Shown piece by piece: positions 57,276-64,000 of a stretch of DNA of 64,000 nucleotides. Below the pieces are notes generated by a model that had not been told where the DNA came from, did not search any database, and saw only the letters and a list, made by a program, of their open reading frames with translations. Made by a program: the position numbers and the translations under genes. Position 1 is the first letter of the stretch. Every line of letters begins with the position of its first letter. Origin of the DNA: Gammaproteobacteria bacterium (GTDB lineage: Bacteria > Pseudomonadota > Gammaproteobacteria > Nitrococcales > Nitrococcaceae). The DNA lies in contig JAUILK010000010.1 of NCBI GenBank assembly GCA_030433275.1, forward strand, positions 1 through 64,000, written 5' to 3'.

Positions 57276-58985
57276 ATGCGAGTAACCGGTTTTCCCCTAT
57301 TTACCTCAAGGGAGGTTCCAGCTGATGCCGAGATCATCAGTCATCAGTTGATGCTTCGTGCCGGCCTTATCACTCGGCTCGGTGCTGGGCTTTACACTTG
57401 GCTACCGCTCGGACTGCGAGTGCTGCGCAATGTCGAGCGGGTGGTTCGAGAGGAGATGGATCGCATCGGCACGTTGGAGGTGTTGATGCCCGCCGTCCAG
57501 CCGGCCGAACTCTGGCAGGAATCCGGGCGTTGGGATATGTATGGCCCACTTCTGCTGCGCATCAAGGATCGCCATGAGCGCGATTTCTGCTTCGGCCCTA
57601 CCCACGAAGAGGTGGTCACGGACGTCGTACGGCGGGAGATCAAAAGCTATCGCCAGCTTCCCGTCAGCTATTACCAGATCCAGACCAAGTTCCGGGATGA
57701 GACCCGACCCCGGTTCGGCGTCATGCGTGCACGTGAGTTCGTGATGAAGGACGCCTACTCCTTCCACCAGTCCCAGGAATCGCTGCAGCAGACCTACGAC
57801 GCCATGCGCGGAGCCTACAGCCGGATCTTCGAACGGCTGGACCTGTCCTTCCGGCCGGTGTGCGCCGACTCCGGCACCATCGGCGGCGCCGTCTCGGAGG
57901 AGTTTCATGTGCTAGCCGACTCCGGCGAGGACGAAATCGCCGCTTGCGGGCGCTGCGACTACGCAGCTAACACCGAACTCGCCGAAAGCCGGCCGCCGCT
58001 CCCCGCCAGGGAACCCCCTGCTGATCGCGAGGAGCACGAAACGCCGGATATCCATACCGTCGCCGAGCAGACGGAAATGCTCGGCATCCCCTTAACCAAG
58101 GCGGTCAAGACCGTCGTCGTCATGGCCGACAACGAACCCGCGGTGCTCTTCGTGGCCGGCGACGACGCGCTCAATATGATCAAGGCGGCCAACACCCTTG
58201 GCGCCAGTGAGGTCCGCCTCGCCGAGCCCGAAGAGGCGCAAGAAGCCACCGGTGTACCAAGGGGCTTCATCGGCCCCCGCGGCTTGCCAGAAGGCCTGCG
58301 AACCCTGGTAGATGCCCGTGCCGCGCAGCTCACCAACTTCTCTTCCGGGGCCAACCGCAAGGACTATCACTGGGTCAACCTGAATTGGGGCCGGGACATG
58401 CCTCTGCCCGAAGTTGCCGACCTGCGCACGGTCAAGGCCGGCGAGCAGTGCCCGCGCTGCGACGGGCGGTTGGTCATCACCCGGGGCATCGAGGTGGGCC
58501 ATATCTTCCAGCTCGGCACCAAGTACAGCGAAGCCATGGAGGCCCGCGTCCTGAACGAGAACGGCGACCAGGTTCCCATGATCATGGGCTGCTATGGAAT
58601 CGGCGTCTCCCGGGTGGTGGCCGCCGCAATCGAGCAAAATCACGATGAGCGCGGCATTGTCTGGCCGACACCTCTGGCACCCTTCCAGGTCGCTATCGTC
58701 TCCATCAACGCGCACCGCTCCGAGGATGTTCGCCGTGCGGCTGAACGCCTACATGAGACACTCGATGCCGCCGGACTGGAGCCGCTCTGGGACGATCGCG
58801 AGGCGCGGCCGGGGGTCAAATTCGCCGACATGGAGCTGATCGGTATACCCCATCGCCTCGTAATCAGCGATCGCGGGCTTGCCGCCGGCACAGTCGAATA
58901 TCGCGGCCGTACCGAGCCCACTAGCCGCCATCTGCCCTGCGAACACGTACTTGAATTCCTGCGCGGCCTCCACCAGGAAGCCTGA
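57276..58985 (+). CDS. proS: Prolyl-tRNA synthetase, bacterial type
   Basis: The 569-residue class II enzyme has motif 1 and 2 regions (LMLRAGLITRLGAGLYTWLP and RDETRPRFGVMRAREFVMKD), an inserted YbaK-like editing domain (about 230-390) that hydrolyses Ala-tRNA-Pro, motif 3 (GCYGIGVSRVVAAAIEQ) and the anticodon domain. ATG 57276 matches the family start (RVTGFPL); a TTG at 57255 is possible. A GC-rich stretch at about 57700-58500 in this gene has slightly different codon use from neighbours but no break. Confidence 0.97.
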   Translation: MRVTGFPLFTSREVPADAEIISHQLMLRAGLITRLGAGLYTWLPLGLRVLRNVERVVREEMDRIGTLEVLMPAVQPAELWQESGRWDMYGPLLLRIKDRHERDFCFGPTHEEVVTDVVRREIKSYRQLPVSYYQIQTKFRDETRPRFGVMRAREFVMKDAYSFHQSQESLQQTYDAMRGAYSRIFERLDLSFRPVCADSGTIGGAVSEEFHVLADSGEDEIAACGRCDYAANTELAESRPPLPAREPPADREEHETPDIHTVAEQTEMLGIPLTKAVKTVVVMADNEPAVLFVAGDDALNMIKAANTLGASEVRLAEPEEAQEATGVPRGFIGPRGLPEGLRTLVDARAAQLTNFSSGANRKDYHWVNLNWGRDMPLPEVADLRTVKAGEQCPRCDGRLVITRGIEVGHIFQLGTKYSEAMEARVLNENGDQVPMIMGCYGIGVSRVVAAAIEQNHDERGIVWPTPLAPFQVAIVSINAHRSEDVRRAAERLHETLDAAGLEPLWDDREARPGVKFADMELIGIPHRLVISDRGLAAGTVEYRGRTEPTSRHLPCEHVLEFLRGLHQEA

Positions 58986-58996
58986 ACGGCGACCGG

Positions 58997-59584
58997 ATGA
59001 GCGGATCAAACGCATTGCACTATCTGATAGGCACGCTGTTAATTGTGAGCTTGGTTGCCGGGGAGGTTTCAACCACTCGAGCCGCGCCCCCCGACCCCCG
59101 TCTTCGGGCCGCACTGAAGCGCGCCATCGAAAGCGCCGATAGCTTCGCCAGCCGCTTCGACGCCGAAGTCTGGCTCATGGACATGTCCAACCGATTGCGC
59201 GATCGCATCCCTGATACCGATCAACGGCTGGATTTACTGCGATTGGTGCACTCCGAAGCTCAACGAGCCGGCCTCGAACCGGAGTGGGTGTTGGCGGTAA
59301 TCCATGTTGAAAGCCGCTTCAACCGATTTGCTATCTCCTCGGTCGGCGCCCGTGGGCTGATGCAGGTCATGCCGTTCTGGCTGGAGGAGATCGGTCACCC
59401 TGAGGATAACCTTTTCCATACCCAGACCAATCTCCGGCTCGGATGCACCATCTTGCGCTACTACCTAGACCAAGAGCACGGCAATCTCGCCCATGCGCTC
59501 GCACGCTACAATGGCAGCTTAGGGAGCGGTCACTATCCGGGCCTGGTCTTCAGGGCGCTCGCAACACATTGGTTCGCGCAATAG
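58997..59584 (+). CDS. Lytic transglycosylase (SLT domain)
   Basis: The 195-residue exported protein has a signal sequence (about 1-30) and an SLT catalytic domain. The catalytic Glu is in VIHVESRFNRFA (about residue 103), and SSVGARGLMQVMPFW and ALARYNGSLG follow. It cleaves murein glycan strands to anhydro ends. It starts 11 bases after proS and is probably co-transcribed. Confidence 0.92.
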   Translation: MSGSNALHYLIGTLLIVSLVAGEVSTTRAAPPDPRLRAALKRAIESADSFASRFDAEVWLMDMSNRLRDRIPDTDQRLDLLRLVHSEAQRAGLEPEWVLAVIHVESRFNRFAISSVGARGLMQVMPFWLEEIGHPEDNLFHTQTNLRLGCTILRYYLDQEHGNLAHALARYNGSLGSGHYPGLVFRALATHWFAQ

Positions 59585-59817
59585 CCTCACCGAGACCAAT
59601 ATCACCGCACTGACCGCCAAGGCCGCCCACCTCTTCACATTCAACTCGGACGAAAAACCATCGCCTTAAAGCCGACCTAGTGCGCCTTGCTGAAACCGCA
59701 GGCCGCCTGGGCGGCAGTCTACGAGACTACCAGACGTATGCACGACGGATCTTCCCCGATGCGCGCCCAAACCCGCTCCCTGCATCGCCATTTGAGGAAA
59801 TGGATGGCTCACAGCCG
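59585..59817. other. Gap between lytic transglycosylase and trmH
   Basis: About 230 bases between convergent genes. A plus-strand frame from 59680 continues antisense through trmH and looks superficially protein-like, but no family was recognised and it is not called. Confidence 0.4.
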
Positions 59818-60483
59818 TTATTGCCGACAGGTGGGGGGCCCCATAAGATGCCCCGCCTCGTCGAGCTCGGGATAGGGCAACCCCTGCTCACGACACCGAC
59901 GCGCGATGCGGGGTTGGAGCCATTCGAACAGCGTTCGTTGTAACACCCCAGGGTCCAGGCGCAGATGATCATACATCCCCTTGGCAAGGCGCTGGCGTTG
60001 TGCCTCGTACAGAATAACGGCCGCCGCCACCGATACGTTTACCGAGGCACCGAGGCCAAACATTGGGATCTCGATGAACTCATCCACCCGCTGGCGCGCG
60101 GACTCGCTCACTCCCCAAAGTTCTGCGCCCATGAGCACGGCGCAGGGCACTGTGTAATCCGCCTGCCGATAATCGACAGCGCCTGCCACAGGGTGCGCCG
60201 CATACACGCGCAGACCCTCATTATGCAGCGCCTGAATGGCGCTGCACACATCCGGGTGAGCGACGATGTTTACCCATTTACCGACACCCGCAGAGCTATG
60301 GTGATGCACCGCTGGCACGCCGCGCGGGCAGACGGCGTGGGCCTGAAACACACCGACCGCATCACAAGTTCTGAGAATGGCGGCGAGGTTATGTGGCTTG
60401 TTGACCTGGTCCAGCAGAACCCGCAAATCAGGTTGCCGCCGTGCCAAGACCGCTCGCATGCGTGCGACTCGTTTTGCTGTCAT
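59818..60483 (-). CDS. trmH: tRNA (guanosine-18-2'-O)-methyltransferase
   Basis: The 221-residue SPOUT methyltransferase has LDQVNKPHNLAAILRTCDAV (motif 1), LMGAELWGVSESA (motif 2) and the knotted motif 3 GLGASVNVSVAAAVILYE. The HKPxN-like motif and the C-terminal extension fit TrmH rather than the rRNA enzyme RlmB. ATG 60483 gives the family-like start MTAKRVARM; the frame to 60711 is over-extended. Divergent from the SDR gene. Confidence 0.92.
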   Translation of the reverse strand: MTAKRVARMRAVLARRQPDLRVLLDQVNKPHNLAAILRTCDAVGVFQAHAVCPRGVPAVHHHSSAGVGKWVNIVAHPDVCSAIQALHNEGLRVYAAHPVAGAVDYRQADYTVPCAVLMGAELWGVSESARQRVDEFIEIPMFGLGASVNVSVAAAVILYEAQRQRLAKGMYDHLRLDPGVLQRTLFEWLQPRIARRCREQGLPYPELDEAGHLMGPPTCRQ

Positions 60484-60578
60484 TGCCCCGATCACTGCCA
60501 AAGGGGCGCTATTGTATAACCACACAACCACAGGGCAACATTCACAATCGATACCGTTTCGATGAAGAGGTGGCAAAT

Positions 60579-61454
60579 ATGAGCGGCGATTTTCATGAGC
60601 GCGTTCTGATCGCCGGGTGCGGTAAAATCGGCACCCGTCTAGGCGAGGAACTAGCGAGCCTCGGGGAAGAAGTGTGGGGTCTACGCCGTCAGCGAGTCCA
60701 ACTGCCCTCACCCTTGAAGGGCTTGACGGCCGATCTTGGTGTGCCGGAGTCGCTGCAAGCCATTCCGGCTGGGATCACTCGGGTCTATTATCTAGCGACG
60801 CCGAACACCTACACGGATGCAGCCTACCGAATGGCCTACGTCGACGGGCTGCACAATCTCTTGCGGGTACTTGCCGATCAGGGCCAGACTCCCCGCCGGG
60901 TGATTTTCGTTTCATCTACCGCCGTGTACGCGCAACAAAGCGGTGAATGGGTCGACGAAACCTCACTCACCGTGCCAACCGGTTTCTCGGGCCAACGTTT
61001 GCTGGAAGCCGAGCGCCTCCTCCTGCAAAGTCGGTTTCCCGGGCTGGTGGTTCGCTTCGGCGGCATCTACGGCCGCCACCGCAATGCCATGCTCCGCAAA
61101 GTGCAGGCCGGCGAGCCTTGCCATACCGAGCCGTTGCTCTACACCAACCGCATCCACGAGGACGACTGCGTCGGTGTATTGTGCCACCTCGGCAGGCTCG
61201 CCTCCCCAGAGCATATCTACCTCGCAGTCGACGACGCGCCCTGCACCCAGTGCGAGCTCATGGACTGGCTCGCCGAGCAGCTGGATCGGCCCAAACCAGC
61301 GCGCATCACTGCCGCCCAAAGCCCCCCCCGCACCGGCAACAAACGCTGTTGTAACACCCGGCTCAAAACCAGCGGCTATGCTTTTCGATTCCCGACCTAT
61401 CGGGAAGGTTATCAAGCCATGCTAGCAAGCAACCGCACCGATGGCTCAGAGTGA
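60579..61454 (+). CDS. NAD(P)-dependent epimerase/dehydratase-like SDR protein
   Basis: The 291-residue Rossmann protein has VLIAGCGKIGTRLGEELASLG (shown only as a GxGxxG-type loop at about residue 10), VIFVSSTAVYAQ and a C-terminal FRFPTYREGY segment. It resembles the YeeZ-like atypical extended SDR group; the usual YxxxK catalytic pair is not obvious, so enzymatic action is uncertain. GAAGAGG precedes ATG 60579. Neighbours give no pathway clue. Confidence 0.8.
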   Translation: MSGDFHERVLIAGCGKIGTRLGEELASLGEEVWGLRRQRVQLPSPLKGLTADLGVPESLQAIPAGITRVYYLATPNTYTDAAYRMAYVDGLHNLLRVLADQGQTPRRVIFVSSTAVYAQQSGEWVDETSLTVPTGFSGQRLLEAERLLLQSRFPGLVVRFGGIYGRHRNAMLRKVQAGEPCHTEPLLYTNRIHEDDCVGVLCHLGRLASPEHIYLAVDDAPCTQCELMDWLAEQLDRPKPARITAAQSPPRTGNKRCCNTRLKTSGYAFRFPTYREGYQAMLASNRTDGSE

Positions 61455-61523
61455 GCCAACCGGATGTAGTATCCCAAGCACCACCGGCAGGCGCGACACA
61501 AGCACTAGATGCTACACTGCCCG

Positions 61524-61886
61524 CTAGCGCAGGTACTCAGTGAGCAACGGCAGCAACCCCGGCAGTTCGCCCAGATGCGGCCGCAACTCCAAGCGCACAT
61601 GAGGGTGGCGATGGCGTGCCTCGGCAACCAAACGAGGAATATCGTCACAGACATGACGGCCGGCCGATAAGAAGTAAGGGAACAGCACCACTTCATCTGC
61701 CCCGGCGCACACAGCCGCATCGATGGCAGCCGGAATGGGCGGTTCGGCCAGCTCCAGGAAGGCGGGCTCGACATGCGCATAGCGATCGCTTAGGAATTCG
61801 CCGAGGAGGCGGCTCAACCGGCGAACCTCCTCGTTCGAATCGTGCCGACGGCTGCCATGGGCCAATACCAACAGCACGCACCTCAT
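61524..61886 (-). CDS. CbiX/SirB-family sirohydrochlorin chelatase-like protein
   Basis: The 120-residue small single-domain chelatase carries a metal-binding His in LAHGSRR near the start and a second in FLSAGRHVCDDIP. Small CbiX/SirB proteins insert cobalt, iron or nickel into sirohydrochlorin. Since NirB needs siroheme, a role in siroheme formation is an attractive guess. It lies 4 bases after the isochorismatase-fold gene and is likely co-transcribed. Confidence 0.87.
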   Translation of the reverse strand: MRCVLLVLAHGSRRHDSNEEVRRLSRLLGEFLSDRYAHVEPAFLELAEPPIPAAIDAAVCAGADEVVLFPYFLSAGRHVCDDIPRLVAEARHRHPHVRLELRPHLGELPGLLPLLTEYLR

Positions 61887-61890
61887 CGAA

Positions 61891-62439
61891 CTACCGCAAA
61901 TACTGTCGGCTGATCCGCTTGAACTCGGCCGTGCCGGCCTGCTGCAGCCATTCGAAAACCACCATCTCTAGACTGACGACATTCACCCCGCCCGCTTGCA
62001 GACGCTCGAGCGCAAGCTGCGCGTCGCGTGGATTACGCGAACCGACGGCATCGGCCACCACAAAAACATCACGACCGGCCTGCTGCAGCCCGATCGCACT
62101 CTGCAGTACGCAAACATGCGCCTCGACCCCAACGATGATCGCCTGCGGCTGTTCGAGCTGCGCGAGCACAGCCTGACAGGCTGGTGCCTCAGCATAGGAG
62201 AAGTGAATCTTCTCGCTGATCGCCGCGTTTGGAATGAGCTCTCGTAGCGGCGCGATCATCCGACCCAAACCCTTGGGGTATTGCTCCGAGGCCCGGATCG
62301 GCACACCCAGCTCCATGGCCACACCAAGCAAGCGCGCAATGTTGGCAACCACTTGCTCATTGGCGTGCACGACCGGCATCAGCTTCTCCTGGGCATCCAC
62401 GACCAGTAGAAACGATTTGTCCGCGCCCATCAGCCTCAT
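61891..62439 (-). CDS. Isochorismatase-family cysteine hydrolase
   Basis: The 182-residue protein has the triad of the family: Asp in FLLVVDAQEKLM (about residue 15), Lys in ISEKIHFSY (about 96) and Cys in VGVEAHVCVLQSAIGL (about 130). Members hydrolyse amides, isochorismate or related compounds; this one resembles the YcaC/nicotinamidase-related hydrolases and the substrate is unknown. First gene of a two-gene unit with the CbiX-like gene. Confidence 0.88.
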   Translation of the reverse strand: MRLMGADKSFLLVVDAQEKLMPVVHANEQVVANIARLLGVAMELGVPIRASEQYPKGLGRMIAPLRELIPNAAISEKIHFSYAEAPACQAVLAQLEQPQAIIVGVEAHVCVLQSAIGLQQAGRDVFVVADAVGSRNPRDAQLALERLQAGGVNVVSLEMVVFEWLQQAGTAEFKRISRQYLR

Positions 62440-62894
62440 CGTACCGCTCCGCCTAATTGATCCGGCCTGGACTGTTCACAGCAGCCACAAGGCATCGAGC
62501 GGCCATGTATGGCTCGACGCCCGACTTCGGTCGCCACCGATAGATGACTGAACCCCGAGGGACAGCGACGGACATGCTGATCATAGCCACAGTCGAGCTT
62601 CACAAGCTAACCCCCTGACCCGTCAAATCGAAAAAGCCAAAGCTATTTCAAATAATCGAAACTGGCCACGCCCCTTGCCATTACAGCTAGTGCACAATCA
62701 GGCCTGCAGCCAGGCTCCCCTTCTGGCGATCAGCAAAAGCGGCATTGAGCGCTCCTGTTTGACAGCCCTCCACACGATCAATTAATATATGCGATATGAA
62801 TGTTTATGCGCCCCATATCACCCAAGGGCGAAGACACGCACAAACCGCAGAGTCCAACCGGCCAGATCGCGCATCTTCGCCAGAGGGGGATTTT
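62440..62894. other. Intergenic region before the truncated SulP gene
   Basis: About 455 bases between two minus-strand genes hold no supported gene; short frames here lack motifs. It contains the promoter region of the isochorismatase-fold gene. Confidence 0.4.
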
Positions 62895-64000
62895 TCAGGC
62901 GACTCTCGACCCCTTTCCTTCCGAAGCCTGCTTCAGCTGCCTCGGCGGTCCGCCCCCGCCCTCTTGAGCAAAGCGCGCGTGCAGGGAAGTCCAATCCATC
63001 ACCAGCTTGCCCCCCAGCGATTCGTGCTGCTTGGCCCAGTCCATGAACAGCTCCAGGCAGGCATGGTCAATGTAGCGAAGATCGTGCAAATCGACATGGA
63101 GTTCCGCGTCTTTGGGAACTCTCTCCAGCTCAGCCGCCAGGCGCGGAAGCTTCAGGAACGTGGCGGAGCCCTCCAGAGACAGACTGGCTTTACTGCGCTC
63201 ACGATCGACACGAAGCTCGGTCCGAAGATGGGAGAACGTGTAGAGCAGCTTGACCCCCGACAGGACTACGCCTACCAGCACCCCGGTTAACAGATCCTCG
63301 ACGACAATCACGCTTGCCGTTACCACGTAGATAACCACTTCACCTTTGCCATACTTCCAGAGCTCGATGAGGTTATTGTGCGGATTCATGAGCTTCCAGC
63401 CCGTATAAACAAGGATACCCGCCAAGCAGGCCGTGGGGATCATCTGCAGAACGAACCCTAACGCTCCTACGAAAATTAATAGCCATAAACCATGGAGAAC
63501 CGCCGAGAGACGAGTCTGCGCCCCGGCTTGAACATTCGCCGAGCTGCGAACAATCAATCCGGCCATTGGCAAACCGCCCAAAAAACCGGCGATTATGTTA
63601 CCGATGCCCTGTGCCCGCAGCTCCTGATCATAATGCGTGCGCGCCCCCCGGTGCAGCTGATCGACGGCCGTTGCGCACAGCAACGTCAACGCGCTCGCAT
63701 TGATCGCAATGACGATACCGGATTGCAGCAAACGACCATACGAAATGTCCTCACTGAATAGTTTTTGAGGTGTCAAGATATTGACACCCTCCGTCAACAG
63801 ATTATCCGGAATAGCCACGTGCAAGACCGGCAAGACGAATGCGGCGGCGATTCCAGTCACTGCGAGGGTAGCAATTAACGGTCCGGGGATTAGCTTGAGT
63901 TTTTTGGGTGTTAAGGCTTGCCAGGCCACAATGATCAAAATGGTCAACACCCCTAGCTTAGCGGCCCAGGCATGGCTTTTAAGCTGCTCAAGGGGAACCT
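62895..64000 (-). CDS. SulP-family anion transporter, truncated by the window edge
   Basis: The frame stays open to base 64000, so the N-terminal part lies outside. The 368 residues seen cover the second half of the membrane domain (GLPMAGLIVRSSANVQAGAQ, ACLAGILVYTGWKLM) and a C-terminal STAS domain (DAELHVDLHDLRYIDHACLE). The same two blocks occur in the SulP protein at 12.7-14.3 kb (IVRSSVNIEAGGRTRL, HVGGLVHVDRACIEWL), so the two are paralogues. Substrate (sulfate, bicarbonate or other) is not readable. Confidence 0.9.
   Translation of the reverse strand, partial: VPLEQLKSHAWAAKLGVLTILIIVAWQALTPKKLKLIPGPLIATLAVTGIAAAFVLPVLHVAIPDNLLTEGVNILTPQKLFSEDISYGRLLQSGIVIAINASALTLLCATAVDQLHRGARTHYDQELRAQGIGNIIAGFLGGLPMAGLIVRSSANVQAGAQTRLSAVLHGLWLLIFVGALGFVLQMIPTACLAGILVYTGWKLMNPHNNLIELWKYGKGEVVIYVVTASVIVVEDLLTGVLVGVVLSGVKLLYTFSHLRTELRVDRERSKASLSLEGSATFLKLPRLAAELERVPKDAELHVDLHDLRYIDHACLELFMDWAKQHESLGGKLVMDWTSLHARFAQEGGGGPPRQLKQASEGKGSRVA

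Noticed and set aside
59680-59943. Plus-strand frame after the lytic transglycosylase
   Set aside because: Half of it is antisense to trmH and no family was recognised; it could be a remnant but cannot be supported.

Overview
The window is a chromosomal segment from a moderately GC-rich gammaproteobacterium. The evidence is gene order. Three blocks match the E. coli arrangement almost gene for gene: queG / nnr-tsaE-amiC-mutL-miaA-hfq-hflX-hflK-hflC-yjeT-purA (with hisZ inserted before purA), pcnB-folK-panB-panC-panD, and lptG-lptF / pepA-holC-valS. MetX-MetW, HisZ, a shorter-type IlvD, a SulP pair and CtaG/SCO fit a deep-branching, free-living, autotroph-like gammaproteobacterium better than an enteric one. 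That placement is inference; no rRNA or other decisive marker is present.

Layout. 1-5.3 kb: the end of a transposase gene, flavohemoglobin hmp, the cytochrome-oxidase assembly genes ctaG and sco, and ilvD. 5.4-5.8 kb: a gene-free stretch with DnaA-box-like motifs next to AT-rich DNA. 5.8-8.6 kb: a histone-deacetylase-like hydrolase and metXW. 9.1-12 kb: assimilatory-type nitrite reductase nirBD behind an inverted repeat. 12.7-19.3 kb: an accessory region with a SulP transporter, an ECF sigma factor, a small DUF4168 exported protein, a PAP2 phosphatase and three decayed genes that can be read through stops and frameshifts (a membrane protein, a metallo-beta-lactamase-fold hydrolase and an AhpD-like protein). 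19.3-32.7 kb: the purA-to-nnr core block on the minus strand. 32.8-38.1 kb: queG, the pantothenate/folate genes and pcnB. 38.2 kb: a tRNA-Glu(CTC). 38.3-46 kb: an RDD protein, lptGF, pepA, holC and valS. 46-48.7 kb: a translationally coupled glycosyltransferase trio (GT2, LAB_N, ArnT-like). 48.7-51.8 kb: a DUF2970 protein, a UMF1-type transporter, rimI and a family-4 uracil-DNA glycosylase. 52-56.4 kb: leuA, pssA, ilvC and ilvH for branched-chain amino acids and phosphatidylserine. 56.7-62.4 kb: a DUF4124 protein, proS, a lytic transglycosylase, trmH, an SDR protein, a CbiX/SirB-type chelatase and an isochorismatase-fold hydrolase. The right edge cuts a second SulP gene.

How the parts connect. 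Nitrogen-oxide handling is represented by hmp and nirBD, and the CbiX/SirB-like protein could feed siroheme synthesis for NirB. IlvD, IlvC, IlvH and LeuA cover most of valine/leucine synthesis, but the acetolactate synthase large subunit normally beside ilvH is absent. PanBCD drains ketoisovalerate into pantothenate. LptFG and the GT2/LAB_N/ArnT-like trio both concern the outer envelope.

I found no CRISPR array, prophage, toxin-antitoxin locus or recognisable new defence system. The most unusual material is the pseudogene cluster at 15.8-19.3 kb, the DnaA-box cluster at 5.6-5.8 kb, the leucine-rich ORF ahead of leuA, and several strong inverted repeats.
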